Shown here piece by piece: positions 12,000-22,870 of a stretch of DNA of 64,000 nucleotides. Below the pieces are notes generated by a model. That model did no database searches and had not been told where the DNA came from. It saw only the letters and a program-made list of their open reading frames with translations. Origin of the DNA: Capitulum mitella. Taxonomy: Eukaryota > Arthropoda > Thecostraca > Pollicipedomorpha > Pollicipedidae. The stretch covers positions 9,194,501 to 9,258,500 of the forward strand of contig CP099841.1 in NCBI GenBank assembly GCA_030062745.1, written 5' to 3'. The translations under genes and the position numbers were made by a program. How positions within the stretch are numbered: the stretch's first letter is position 1; each line of letters opens with the position of its first letter.

Positions 12000-12900
12000 G
12001 AGAGAAACCGAAGAGGTGCCCTATTTGACTCCCCCTATTTGACCCCTTACGAAATATCAATGGGCCTCTGATATGTTTGAGGGCCGCACAAAAATTCCAA
12101 TGAGCCTTCGAGATGAATTCAATGAGGGTTCCTTAGATTTTAGAGGGCCACTCCGTGGATTCATTTAAAGGGCTCTTGGAGTTTTGTTGTTGAACTGTCG
12201 ATCTTTTTCAGGGAGTCCTTGATATTTTCAAACGGGTCTCGAACATTTCCTCGTCCGGTGTATCCTTTCTATGCCTGAGGTGCCCTCTTGAAATATTAAG
12301 GCCCTTGAAATGAATTCAAGGATTCGGTTGCAAGGAATTGAAAGGAATTTTATTTCAAAGGAGTTCTTTAGGGAGGGGCCCTTCCCTGAACTAGTTTAAA
12401 GGGCGCTTTAAAATTTTGTTGGCCCTCAGGTGTTTCGATAGGCCCCTTGATATTTCAGAGGGTTTCTCAAACAACGCCTCATCCGGCTCAAAACCTCCTT
12501 TCTGAATGTTCGGAGCACTCAAAATTCTGGAGGCGTCGCAAAAAATTAACGTGTCCTCGAGATGAGTCCAAAAGGAAAGTCTCAGGCCTGACAAGGAGTC
12601 ATTCCTTCAATTAATCCAAATAGCCCAAGAGAGTTTTTTTTAGACCGCTCGAGTCTTCGAGCGGTCTCTTGGTATTTCTAGAGGGCCTCTCAAACATTTT
12701 TTTCAAGGCCCCTTAGTCATTTCCTCGTTGCTTTAAAAATCCTCTTCTGATTGCTCGAGGGGATCCCTAAGAATGTTAAAGGATGGTCTCTAAGACCGGA
12801 GCAGAACCCACTGGATTCTTCTTGAGGATCCCCTTGAATTCTTCTAGAGGGTCCATGGAATATGCTGTTGGGCTCTCGGGCTTTTGAGACGCCCTAACTT
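12000..12900. repeat. Degenerate ~245 bp tandem repeat
   Basis: Three or more diverged units recur with blocks like TTTAAAGGGC, TTTTGTTG, CCTTGATATTTCA and CCTCGTCCGG/CCTCATCCGG at roughly 245 bp spacing, rich in GGGCC and AGAGGG. No coding potential. Confidence 0.6.
12642..12667. other. Perfect 11 bp stem hairpin
   Basis: AGACCGCTCGA, loop GTCT, TCGAGCGGTCT, preceded by a T-run. It sits inside the ~245 bp degenerate repeat. It resembles a terminator, but this is a eukaryotic context, so no such role is claimed. Confidence 0.75.
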
Positions 12901-13247
12901 TTTTACTTTTTAGAAAGCTCCCAAACTTCCAGGAGAAGATTCTCTTAACCAGACCAGGAAATCTATCTGTAACCTGGATTTGGTTGCTGAGTAGTACTGC
13001 CGTTTGAAAAAGTTGCAGAATATTCCATCAGATTTGAATATCATTTCAATCATGGCCCAACTTGAAGATTGGGGGGACTGAAATCATCATGGGGCCCAAA
13101 TAAACAATGCGGGGAGGTGCGCGCACCCCCTCAAAAGGATATGAAATGAAATCTCTGTCCATGATTGGAACACTAGGGACACTTGGTAAGAACCTGTTTT
13201 CTTTCCCGTGATAACCAAGCTTTCTATTCAGAAACCTGGCCTAGATT

Positions 13248-13271
13248 GTCTGTATTTACTGCTTTAGCCAC

Positions 13272-13311
<40 letters not shown>

Positions 13312-13337
13312 TTGTCTGTATTTACTGCTTTGGCCTC

Positions 13338-13383
<46 letters not shown>
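13248..13383. repeat. Duplicated unit ending in (TA)n
   Basis: TGTCTGTATTTACTGCTTTAG plus (TA)n (about 13278-13307) is followed by a second copy with (TA)n at about 13341-13382. Confidence 0.85.
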
Positions 13384-13391
<8 letters not shown>

Positions 13392-13749
13392 GAATATCCG
13401 TTATAAAACAACTGAGCTGGCCATTAACGGTAGAGCTCTCACTTTTTCTGGATCCAAATGGTCAGGCAGCCTGCCAGGCGCCAACCCGCTTACATTTCCA
13501 TTCAAGTGCTTTGACGATCGCCTAGCTCGCCGCTACAATGCCCGTCTCTGGCATCCGGCAGCCAATCCAGGCAGAGATACTTTTCCTGCCAGGAGCTGCC
13601 TTTGCTTAAAGACCTCTCCAGGTCAGTGGACATTGGGACATTTTAGGACATACCAGGGGCCTGGCCCAGGGGATTCCCTTCCCCTCCCCAGAATTCCTAG
13701 AGTTGTGATGATAGGGCCCCTAGGTCCTTTGGTTTACGTTACTGGGGCT

Positions 13750-14300
13750 CCCCTCCCGACACACCTACACCATCCCATGGCAGGACGACCTTTGCTGGCT
13801 GGCGGCCCCTCTGCGGAGCATCCTTTCCTGTCCTCGCAAATGCCTTTTAGCAGGTATATGCCGGGGGCCCACCTACGTTCCCCATAGACACCTTTCAGGG
13901 TCACCCCGCTACCCGCCAGAGGGAAGGGGTCTGGCCTGGGGTCTGGCTGCCCTTTGTGGTGGAGTGGAATTGCCTTTCCCAGCTAGGGGGACTCCTTTAG
14001 GCAAATGGCAGGGGAACCTTCGTGGGCCTTTCTCGACACACCGACACCATTCCATGGCAGAAGAACCTTTTCTGGCCGGCGGCTCTTTTAAAGAGGAGCA
14101 TCCTCTCCGGTACTCGCCTTTTGAATAGGTACATGCCAGAGTGCCCACTTATCTTTCCTGGTCAGGGGGCATCTCGCTGTCTGCCAGAGGGGTCTTTGCC
14201 TGGGGTCCGGGAGCCCTTCGCGGAGGAATGGATTTGTCTTTCCCGGCCAGGGGGGTCCTTTTAGGCCAATGCCAGGGGGCCCCTCGAAAAATTCGGAGGT
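13750..14300. repeat. ~275 bp tandem duplication
   Basis: Two copies with anchors CCATGGCAG at about 13778 and 14053. They share CCTTTGCTGGCTGGCGGC/CCTTTTCTGGCCGGCGGC, GGAGCATCCT and GGGGTC blocks. GC-rich, which gives chance ORFs on both strands. Confidence 0.75.
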
Positions 14301-15112
14301 CCCAGAATCCCTAGGGCCCCCTCCCTGGCTACGCTACTGCTTTATCCTCTTGATGGAGCCTCGAGATAATGTTGTTGTCAGTGAAAGTTAAGCGTCGACT
14401 GATAATACACTTCATTTATCTTGGATCCGTCGACAGCAAAATGCGTATGGTGCTCTGATACAAACGGGCGTGCTGTTTTATATTCCTGCCTCCTTCTGGC
14501 CATATGGCCTCGTAGTTGGTGTGTATGACCTCGTAGTTGGTGCGCCCAAGCCCCAGTTATAAGTCAAGCCATCAGCGCGTCATTTTGTCGGCCTTGACTA
14601 TTCTATCTTGCTTGTGTCAAACAATCCAAAGTTGTTTTGATAGCAAGGATGTAAATTAGTCTTCGCAGAAAGCATCTGTCGGAAGTTCTGCTGCAGTGGA
14701 CGTAAAAGGTCGTGAAAAACCAAACACTCGCAACGGGTAATGAGCTGCACTCGCTTTTGTGTCAGGGTCTGCCGCAGCCAATTAACTTTGACTGATATCG
14801 AGATAGTTCAGCGCATTTCTGTCCAAACAATCTGTAGGAATGTGCACATTCTCACGTTCTAGAGCCTTTGATAAGCCTGCTTATGTTGTCTTGGAAATGT
14901 GAGTAATTATCCTTGACTTACAGCACGATTTGGTCTCAGAGGCCGATCATCTACGTACAAAGAGTGAGACCGAGCCCCAAATTATACAAACTGTTAAAGG
15001 AAGCTGGACTTAGTTGACCTGTTTTGCTGAACTCTGAGCCATATGACAACTGAGTCGTTCCTCTGATCACACAGCTGTTCTGTGTCCGCCAGAAGACGCG
15101 GAGACAAACATT

Positions 15113-15192
15113 ATGGACGCTGACGAGTTCCGCAAAGCCGGGAAGGAAATGGTGGACTACGTGGCCGACTACCTGGAGAACATACGAGAAAG
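15113..15192 (+). CDS. Ddc: Ddc coding exon 1
   Basis: Residues 1-26 plus two bases of Arg27 (AG|G). Donor AG|GTGAAA. A pyrimidine-rich tract ending CCGCCAG at 15092 lies 20 bases before the ATG. It looks like a splice acceptor, so the transcript probably starts in an upstream non-coding exon. Confidence 0.93.
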
Positions 15193-15513
15193 GTGAAATG
15201 CGACGACAGGGTTGGCATGGAATGCTGATGTGGCGCAGAGGTTACTGACTGATCGTACTGTCGTCGTTCTTTTGTCTTCGCCTCCATTAGCTCCTCTAGG
15301 TGGCAAGTGAATAGTAACTGAAGTGTGGTAATATAAAAAAATAACATGTTATTTTCATATAAGAGTAATTTTTTATTTAATACTAAATTTTTATACAATA
15401 GTAATTAAATTTTTATATTATAGTAAGTGAGACAATATAAAACATTAAAAATTACTTTATTTATGCATATGGAATACTGCGATATTTAAGTAATATAACG
15501 TATAATAATATCG

Positions 15514-15557
<44 letters not shown>

Positions 15558-18500
15558 CAACTGAGTATAGTAACTTAAGTGAAATAACTTGATACTTTCC
15601 ACTAAGTTCTCTCTCTTTGCTCCTGCCTAACAAAAAAGACGCCCTCCTCACCTCCCTCGGTCCGACAGGAACAGACCTTCCCTTCATCTCCCTCGGCATG
15701 AACAGACCTTCCCTTCACTTCCGTCGGTTCGATAGTAACAGAACATCCCTTCACTTCCCTCGGTTCGACAGTAACAGACCGCCCCTTCACCCACTGTCGG
15801 TCCGACAGGCGCGTGCTGCCCACCGTCCAGCCGGGTTACCTGCGCCAGCTGATCCCGGACGAGGCTCCTGAGGAGCCCGAGTCCTGGGCAGACGTGATGA
15901 AGGACGTCGAGCGGGTCATCATGCCCGGCGTGACGCACTGGAATTCGCCGCAGTTCCACGCCTACTTCCCGACCGGCAACTCGTACCCAGCCATTGTGGC
16001 CGACATGCTCTCCGACGCCATCGGCTGCATCGGCTTCACCTGGGTGAGCACCGCGCCGTGCGGCCAGGGCTGGCGCCAGAGGTCGTCCGGATTGATTTGG
16101 TGGAACGATGTCGGCAATGGGCCGGGAGGATCCGGACCTTGGGTGGCGCTGATCGGAGAGAGACGTAAAGCAGCTACCTCGATCCTGACTAAGGATGCGG
16201 TGACTGTCGCAGGCTTACCTGAGAGAACGTGTAAGGGTTATTTATCCTAGGTAAATGAAATCACACTGTCTCGGACAAATGGGCGTGATGCTATTCTTTC
16301 ATTATACCATGCGTCGTTTCGTCGATATATCATGCACATAGCTTCTGGTGAGGTGCGACGTTCCGGTTTACTGCCGAGACAAATTCACTTTTGGACATAT
16401 GAACTACCAGGTTGGTTCTGAGCAACATGACTCATCCATTCACTTTCACAGTGCGTCAAAGTCTTGTCGATCCTCTGAGACATAAATCTGCGTCAGCATC
16501 GTCAGACCAGCCCCCTGGGCGGTGTCGGTGTGAGCGGCGCACGTGACCTGAACGCGCCGCGCCGCTCCGCCAGATCGCCAGCCCAGCCTGCACCGAGCTC
16601 GAGGTGGCCATGATGGACTGGCTGGGGCAGGCTCTCGGCCTGCCGGACCAGTTCCTGGCCGGCTCGGGGCTCGGCGGCGGCGGCGTGATCCAGGGCACGG
16701 CCAGCGAGGCCAGCCTGGTGGCTCTGCTCAGCGCCCGCGCCCGCGCCACGCGCCGCCTGAAGCAGCGGCACCACGACTGGGTGGAGAGCGCCATCACCGG
16801 CCAGCTGGTGGCCTACTGCTCCGGTCAGTGGCCGGGCGCAGACGGCCGGGGGCCTCTGGCACCGTCGGCAGCGTTTCGCGGGCCGTAGATCTCTCGGAGG
16901 GCTGCCGGAAAACTCGTGACTCCTCTGGTGGCCGATGACATCTCTGAGGGTCGGGGAGCCAGGTGGGCAGTCACGTTTGTGGTTCAGTTGCCGTGAGTGC
17001 CGAAGGCCAGTGACGTCAAAGGGTCAGAACTAAGAGTGTGAAATATTGAAGGAACGCCTGATATCGAGACCATAATTTACAACTGATAAGACCACTGAAT
17101 GGTGAGAAATTCGCCGTAAGTCGATTTTACTAGCGCCAAGCTCTTGGAAAATGTTGGATTGATGTAAATGTGATTGTTCCGTGGCGTGGGGGCCCTAGAA
17201 GGGTGCGTGGAAGGTGAAGAGAAAGGCATTCACATTTAGAGGCAATTTTTCCATGCAACGCGAAATGATAACAATGTAAAAGATCTAGGAAGAGCAAGAA
17301 GAGCGCGGCGCTCGCTAACCTCTTCTGTTCCTATGTCTATGTGCTTGTTAACAGTAGCATGCAGAGAAAGCAAATCAAATCATCGTGGTGGTCACGGTTA
17401 TGTATGTGCAACGATTTGGCAGTGGTCTGCACAGCCAACAACATGCTACTGTCCCCGGTAATCGAATTTCGATTATGTAGTTTAAGCTGCAGTGTGCGGT
17501 CTGTAAAGTCTGAGAACATTGACCGTGCTTATCGCCACACATCCTACATCTGTTCCGCTCGCCCGTGCCCTGATTTTTTCCAGATCACTCCGACACCACG
17601 GCGTGCACCCGTTCCCGGGAGGGACTGTGACCGGAGCGGCTGCGTTTACAGACCAGGCGCACTCGTCGGCGGAGAGGGCCGGTCTGCTGGCAGGCGTGCT
17701 CATGCGTCAGCTGCCGTCCGACAACAGCTTCTCACTGCGCGGCGAGGCGCTCAGCAAGGCCGTTCGGAAGGACAAGGCCAGAGGACTGATCCCGTTCTTC
17801 GTAAGAAGCTAGAGCCCGGGCCTAGAGGCGCTAATCGTGGCTGTTGGCAGTCTCAGGATTTTGGGATTCTTGCTTCTGACGCGCGGCCGTTTTGCCGAGT
17901 TGTGGGATGGAAAAGCAGAGTGCAGCGCGCCAAACATGACTCTGTTACACTGTCACAGAGTCATGTTGTGCCTTCAAAAAAGCACTTCGGACGCCGACTT
18001 TGGTGTTCACAGATTTACGATAGCCTGATCCGTCGTCGCGTCTATCCACCGAGCTGGTCGTTCTCAGCTGGCCTCGCTGTTCTGCAGCTGCTGGCGACTC
18101 TGGGCACCACGCCGTCGTGTGCCTTCGACTCTCTGTCGGAGCTTGGTACCGTGTGCCGCGCCGAGGGCCTCTGGATGCACGTGGACGCCGCCTACGCCGG
18201 CTCAGCCTTCGTCTGCCCCGAGTTCAGGCCTCTGCTGGAAGGCGTCGCGCTGGCCGACTCCTTCAACTTCAATCCTCACAAGGTGCGGAAATTCATCGCT
18301 CGGCCTCTCAGTGTGGCAGCTTGACCGCCGGCTATGCCACCGCCTCAAAACGTTTCCTTTCAGTCCTGTGGGAGTGTAGAGGAGATTTGGGCAATATCGG
18401 ACGGCAGGTAATTTCGGACAACCTCATTTCTTTGCCACGGCTAGACTAAAGTCCAAATATTGTTTTTGGAGGAGAATTGGCAAATCCAGTATCTCTTTTT

Positions 18501-21500
18501 GCAACATTGCACTTACAAGAAGTTGCAGGTCTTAGGCGTATATTTTTTTCTTTGGATTCACTGTTTCTGTTTTTAAAATTCCCGGTTTTCTGTCGTCTGG
18601 CATTGAACAGTCCACAAGTAGGAGTGTGCGCAGTTATCATATTACACTCCATTCATGCATTTACCTCATTTTAGAAGTGGCTGCGAATGGCTGAAACCAT
18701 CTGCCACGCCATCATGCTGCATCTTTTAAGGCACCGCCTTTCTGCTAATACTGGAAAGCGTTCGATAGTGCCCGAATACCCGGAACCTGTGCTTTAATAT
18801 GTGCAACGAAATACACTTTTATTAAAACCTCTTGCACGTAAGAACTGGCCGGCTGGCAGAGATAGTACAACGAAACGACCAGGCAAGCAGCGGTGACGCG
18901 GCAAGCCAATGGCAATAGCGAAGGCAATGGAGGCTGACAAGGGGGTAAATACCCAGTTCGTAACTGACCAAGGAAATTTCAACTTAGCCTCAGCTAGCAC
19001 CGCTTGCGTCAGGCATGGATCGGGTAAATTTGGACGGCCGTTTGGATTTACCGAGCGATGTCTGAAATTGCTTAGATTCAAAATTTATGTAACCCGCCCC
19101 CGACTACGGGGGGCGGTTGACCGCACCCTGAGATTTTTCCGAGATTGCGAGAGAAATAACGAATGCAGCACCACGAAACTTTGTGCACCTTTTGCTGGAT
19201 CATTTTTACACCTTGTATCCAATTTTTTATCTCAGATCAAGTAACGTGTCTGACCTAGGTCAGGTCAAGTGGACCTATGTCCAAAAAAGTTTAGCACCCT
19301 GTAACTTTTTCGCAAAACATGACATCATAACAAAGCTTTCAAGGATTAGAGATTTTGATAAATGCAACAAATCTACTATCTCGGATTTTTCGGAAATGTC
19401 CGGGTCATTGACCTAAGGTCAAGCCCGTTTTTAACATAAGCCGTCGTTTTTTTTTCGAAAATTGACGGAATTTTTAAAACAGTCTGAATGTGGGAAGATC
19501 CAGACATCTAGCTCCCACCAATAGGCAAAGTTTCAATGACCTCCGACCACTGACCTGAGGTCAGGTCACGAATAATTGTTATGAGTCAAAATGCAATGCC
19601 ATCAAAACCGGCGATAAATGACTCAGATCGGGTTGAAACTGGCAGAACTGGCTCGCATCGCTGCGACCAATACCAGGAAGTTGAAAAAGTTAAAAAAATG
19701 CATATTTTGGGAGTAAGCAGACTTTCGCGAATAACGCTCCGCTAATTGTGTATATTGATAACTACTGATTTTTCCAAAATTTAAGCATGGGGAATCAGCC
19801 CAAGAATCACTAGGATCAAGAAACAACATTTGGAATGATATATTTTGGGAAAATAAAAGAAAGACAAAATTAGTCCCCGTTAACTTCATACGGCCTTTGT
19901 CGGCGGCGCCCGCCTTGCAGCGCTGAGAAAATCACCATTCTTTAACCCAACGTTTCCGTTTACATATTACACAAATCAGAGAAATAAGGCGTGTATCTGC
20001 ATCTGCGGATACACGTCTGCAGTTTTTTTTTACTTGTCCGTTGGTGCCTTTATCTGGAATTTATTAATCACAGACCTTGAGATCCAGGCCGCTTCTCGGT
20101 CTTATGCAGTCGGCTATGAGAAAACATATATAGGACGTAGATGGCTTACATATTATCCAAAAATGCAAATGAACTACCAGTTTCGAGCTCTACTCGTCAC
20201 GAGCTTTTCAGTGGTGTGCTTAAACTAAAGGGGGCGGTCAACCGCCCCCCCCCCCAAGTCGAGTGTGCATGGCGGCGACCCACAGTCGGGCGCGGGTTAA
20301 AAAGAATGGTTGCAGCCAAACGAATGCTCACAGCAGCAATTAAAGCGATCTCATTTTAGGTGTAAAGGTGGTCTTTCATTTGAAGTCCTTCGGTTGATTT
20401 GCGCCTTTTTGAAAATTAACTACAATCAATTTTAGACAGACTTCCGATATTACCCGATTCTCCCCCACTCGACAAGAAGGTCAAACCGTCACCTCCGCAC
20501 TTGTTCTCACTAAATCCCAAAAGGCCAGTGGTTTACAAAGCTCAACCAATCATCTGATTTTCTTAGTGCGTTTCAGCTTAACCGGGCCGGGACGTAACGC
20601 CATGTCGATTACAAGTCGAAAACACAACCATGGTTTTAGGACTGTTGTCACATGATAGCGCTCCAGAGAGGTTTAGCTGGTTTGGGGAGTCGTAGCGCGC
20701 TGTTGTGCAGCTCAGGCCGAGATTGGACGAGTTCTCCCGGAGCTCTTCCGTTATCAGTAACGCAGCCGGACAGACACCAGATAAGGGAGCTGTTACGTGC
20801 CCCGAGCCAAGGACACAAACAATAATTATCTTTATCGTGAGTCACTTGGTTCTGAGGTGAAAGTCGAGGTTCTCGAACCAGGCATAAAAGTACGTCCTTT
20901 TAGAATCGCTTCATGCCTTAAGAAGAAATGTCTGGATGTTCGACATAAATCGTGAAGCATAAAGAGAAGCACAGTGAAACTGGAAATGGTTGGATTGCTG
21001 CGTAGAACTGATGCAGAACCGACGGCCAACATTTGAACCCAGACCCATGCTTTCAGTGGATGCTGGTGAACTTTGACTGTTCGGCAATGTGGGTGAAACG
21101 AGCCAACGACTTGGTGGACGCTTTCAACGTTGATCCGCTGTACTTGAAACACGATAAGCAAGGGCTGGTGCCAGATTACAGGGTAAGTGCTCGGGGCAAT
21201 ATCAGGGCCGTATCCAGTGGCATGCATTTCAATTAATGTAATGCGGGAACGTGTTCCCCAGTACTCTAGGGATTAAGATAATTCCTATGGCTGTCGCTTG
21301 GAAGGAAACGCTTTAAGAACGATGACTGCCATTCACGAGGCGAGCAAGCCCATTGTTCATGGCAGTCATATAAACTGTATTACATAATGAAGTTTTTTCA
21401 GAAAAAATATACCGTAAGATTTGTTTTCAACTTCCAAAAACTGCACATTTAGCCTAGCAGCGGCTGACCATAGAAACATTAACTGACCAGCCTGTCGCGC

Positions 21501-22722
21501 GATGGCAGCACTGGCAGATCCCGCTGGGCCGCCGCTTTCGTTCGCTGAAGCTCTGGTTCGTGCTGCGCCTGTTCGGGCTGAGCGGGATTCGAGCCCACAT
21601 CCGTCGCCACGTGAAGCTGGCGCAGCTGTTCGCCGAGAAAGTGAGGGCCGACCGACGCTTCGAGATCGTGACCCCCGTCATTCTGGGCCTGGTCTGCTTC
21701 CGGCTCAAGGTCAGCCCCTTCCCCGGACGGCACGTCATTCCTCTGCGTTCACTTTTGATATCGATAGCTGTCGATAGCTGTTTATCAGTGAGTGCAATAC
21801 TGCAGCCCGCCTGGTGATGAGTTCAGTGACTGTAAACGCTCACTGACTGCACGTAAGCCAATGTCGAGCAATGGCCCTTCGTAAAGGACCACTTTTAATA
21901 CACCCTGTGTTCTGCTTCGATGCTGTTATATGGCCAGCGTTTGAACGGGAACATTATGTCTTGCCCCTACCATTACAGTCCATTATGCTGCGCCTAAATG
22001 GTGACTATTCAAGTAGCAAACGCTCATTTATGGATGCATTAAGCGTATGTCGCACAGTGGCTCTTGGTAAATGACCAGTTTTCCTCCCTTGTGAATGTTT
22101 TCGATGCTGTCAAAGCGCAAATCCCTGACGCTTAGGCACAGCCAAAACACTGTTGCCTCTAGCCATAATAGCGACCACAGTAGTCGTGAACGTTCAGTTT
22201 TGTGAACCGATGACTCCATTGTGCGAGAGAATTGCGCAAGTTATTGTATAACCGAAGTGCTCTAATTTCATATTGTTTTGTTCTTTTGGCCGGACCAACG
22301 GCTTCGCGATAACTTCAGGAGAATGCCATGGACTCTGGAACACACGTAGTGACATCGAACGCATCATCGCCATTTTCCTCGTTTGATTATTTGTCAGGTT
22401 GATCCGAATGTTTTGGTTTGATGATGTGAGTGATCAGAGTCCGTGCTGAGGCGGGATGTAGATGTATCAAGCCCTCTCCTGGCGAGTTTCCAGCTGACTG
22501 GCCGCTCCCTGTCCGCAGGCCAAGAACGAGGTGAACGAGGCGCTGCTGAAGCGGATCAATGAGGCGGGCCGGATCCACATGGTGCCGTCCAAACTGCGCG
22601 ACACGTACATCCTGCGGTTCGCCGTCTGCGCCAGCCGCACCGAGGAGCGTGACGTGCTGTTCGCCTGGGAGGAGGTGCAGGACCAGGCCAGCCGACTGGT
22701 CGGGCCGCCCGACCGACTCTGA
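15113..22722 (+). CDS. Ddc: Aromatic-L-amino-acid (DOPA) decarboxylase, 8 coding exons
   Basis: PLP-dependent group II decarboxylase that converts L-DOPA to dopamine and 5-HTP to serotonin in the cytosol; in arthropods it also feeds cuticle sclerotization. Exons: 15113-15192, 15809-16043, 16574-16823, 17652-17800, 18088-18282, 21057-21182, 21509-21709, 22519-22722. All seven introns are GT/AG. The joined frame is 1,440 nt, or 479 residues plus TGA; human DDC has 480. The start is chosen because [16 protein letters not shown] matches the family N-terminus. Seen: PLP lysine in NPHK (K303), stacking H192 in SDQAHSS, D271 in HVDAAYAG, T246, S149, T82, and catalytic-loop Y332. H192 and Y332 argue for a true decarboxylase; the insect aldehyde synthases (DHPAAS) replace H192 with Asn, and plant aldehyde synthases replace the loop Tyr. 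Histidine and tyrosine decarboxylases are less likely given [14 protein letters not shown] and the overall fit to insect Ddc. It looks intact. Non-coding 5' exons are not resolved. Confidence 0.96.
15516..15554. repeat. (TA)n microsatellite in Ddc intron 1
   Basis: Uninterrupted TA run of about 39 bp, likely length-polymorphic. Confidence 0.95.
15640..15808 (+). repeat. ~37-40 bp minisatellite abutting the Ddc exon 2 acceptor
   Basis: Four to five degenerate units of the form CCCTTCACTTCCCTCGGTTCG followed by ACAGTAACAGAC. The final unit ends CGGTCCGACAG, and that AG is the splice acceptor. The array therefore supplies the pyrimidine tract, and earlier units carry similar GACAG or ACAG sites. 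Confidence 0.8.
15809..16043 (+). CDS. Ddc: Ddc coding exon 2
   Basis: Residues 27-105, with [20 protein letters not shown] including T82 of the substrate/PLP pocket. GNSYPA and DMLSDAIGC are typical of arthropod DDC. Donor TGG|GTGAGC, phase 0. The acceptor CCGACAG is the last unit of a tandem repeat in intron 1. Confidence 0.95.
16574..16823 (+). CDS. Ddc: Ddc coding exon 3
   Basis: Residues 106-188 plus the first base of Asp189. Begins [10 protein letters not shown] and contains the PLP-phosphate region [12 protein letters not shown] with S149. Acceptor CGCCAG|ATC, donor CCG|GTCAGT. Very GC-rich in third codon positions, which produces long antisense shadow ORFs. Confidence 0.95.
17652..17800 (+). 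CDS. Ddc: Ddc coding exon 4
   Basis: Completes Asp189 and runs to F238. Starts [14 protein letters not shown]192 here stacks on the PLP ring and is needed for decarboxylation. Ends GLIPFF at donor TTC|GTAAGA. The family's usual Val after HSS is Ala here. Confidence 0.94.
18088..18282 (+). CDS. Ddc: Ddc coding exon 5
   Basis: Residues 239-303. LLATLGTT (T246), then [11 protein letters not shown] (D271, which pairs with the PLP pyridine nitrogen), ending FNFNPHK where K303 forms the Schiff base. Acceptor TTCTGCAG|CTG; donor AAG|GTGCGG. An earlier AG (18066-18067) would put the exon out of frame. Confidence 0.95.
18283..21056 (+). other. Ddc intron 5 (2.8 kb)
   Basis: Longest Ddc intron; it separates the PLP lysine exon from the catalytic-loop exon. 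It carries the TTAA-ended element at 19089-20300. No coding seen. Confidence 0.85.
19089..20300. mobile_element. TTAACCC-ended element (family A), full-length-like copy
   Basis: The left end is GTAACCCGCCCCCGACTAC then GGGGCGGTTGACCGC. The right end is the inverted match, GGCGGTCAACCGCCCC then, after a spacer, GCGCGGGTTAA at 20290-20300. About 1.2 kb, with no transposase. The interior has CCTAGGTCAGGTCAAG and TTGACCTAAGGTCAAG motifs. A + strand frame at 19183-19416 matches one in the copy at 55.3-55.5 kb, but this reflects repeat homology, not a proven gene. TTAA ends with CCC/GGG suggest a piggyBac-type MITE. Confidence 0.6.
21057..21182 (+). CDS. Ddc: Ddc coding exon 6
   Basis: Residues 304-345, [12 protein letters not shown] through the mobile catalytic loop with Y332 ([11 protein letters not shown]). 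Acceptor TTTCAG|TGG; donor AGG|GTAAGT. It follows the longest intron of the gene (2,774 bp), which holds an inserted repeat element. The loop is two residues shorter than in human DDC. Confidence 0.95.
21509..21709 (+). CDS. Ddc: Ddc coding exon 7
   Basis: Residues 346-412. Begins [14 protein letters not shown] and ends GLVCFRLK, both hallmarks of the decarboxylase C-terminal domain. G352 corresponds to human Gly354, where some plant enzymes have Ser. Acceptor GGCAG|CAC; donor AAG|GTCAGC. Phase 0 at both ends. Confidence 0.95.
22519..22722 (+). CDS. Ddc: Ddc coding exon 8 (terminal)
   Basis: Residues 413-479 and the TGA at 22720-22722. [20 protein letters not shown] followed by [12 protein letters not shown] is the usual C-terminal cap. 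Acceptor GTCCGCAG|GCC. Confidence 0.95.
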   Translation, partial: AKNEVNEALLKRINEAGRIHMVPSKLRDTYILRFAVCASRTEERDVLFAWEEVQDQASRLVGPPDRL

Positions 22723-22870
22723 AGACTCGGGGACTCGGAGGACTCGGGGGACTCGGACGGTTGGACCGCCCAGCAGGTTCTGAGGACTCTGGGGTCTCGG
22801 GGTGTCGGGCTGTCCGGTCGGTTCTGGGGACTCTGAGGAGGGACTGGGAGGACAGGATGAGGACAGGATG
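22723..22870 (+). repeat. GACTCGG-type low-complexity tract in the Ddc 3' UTR
   Basis: Directly after the stop codon the sequence is a degenerate G-rich tract of repeated GGACTCGG/GGACTCTG and later GGACAGGATG units. No AATAAA was found in the following kilobase, so the 3' end of the transcript is not placed. Confidence 0.6.

Larger units (their letters stand above)
15193..15808 (+). other. Ddc intron 1 with (TA)n and minisatellite
   Basis: 616 bp. Contains an AT-rich middle, a (TA)n run at about 15516-15554, and a 3'-terminal minisatellite (about 15640-15808) that ends exactly at the exon 2 acceptor. Confidence 0.85.

Noticed and set aside
12601-12680. Rho-independent-type terminator
   Set aside because: The hairpin with a T-run looks like one, but the window is clearly eukaryotic and no transcript ends there.
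16456-16797. Antisense ORFs over Ddc exon 3 (also over exons 7 and 8)
   Set aside because: They are shadows of GC-rich third codon positions in the true exons and have no domain content.
17341-18324. 327-codon + strand ORF
   Set aside because: It reads through Ddc intron 3, exon 4 in the wrong frame and intron 4, and only becomes the real frame inside exon 5. The spliced model explains the conserved part.
15113-22722. Identity as DHPAA synthase, histidine decarboxylase or tyrosine decarboxylase
   Set aside because: H192 and Y332 are present, unlike aldehyde synthases. The [14 protein letters not shown] and DYR blocks and the loop sequence fit DDC better than HDC or TDC.
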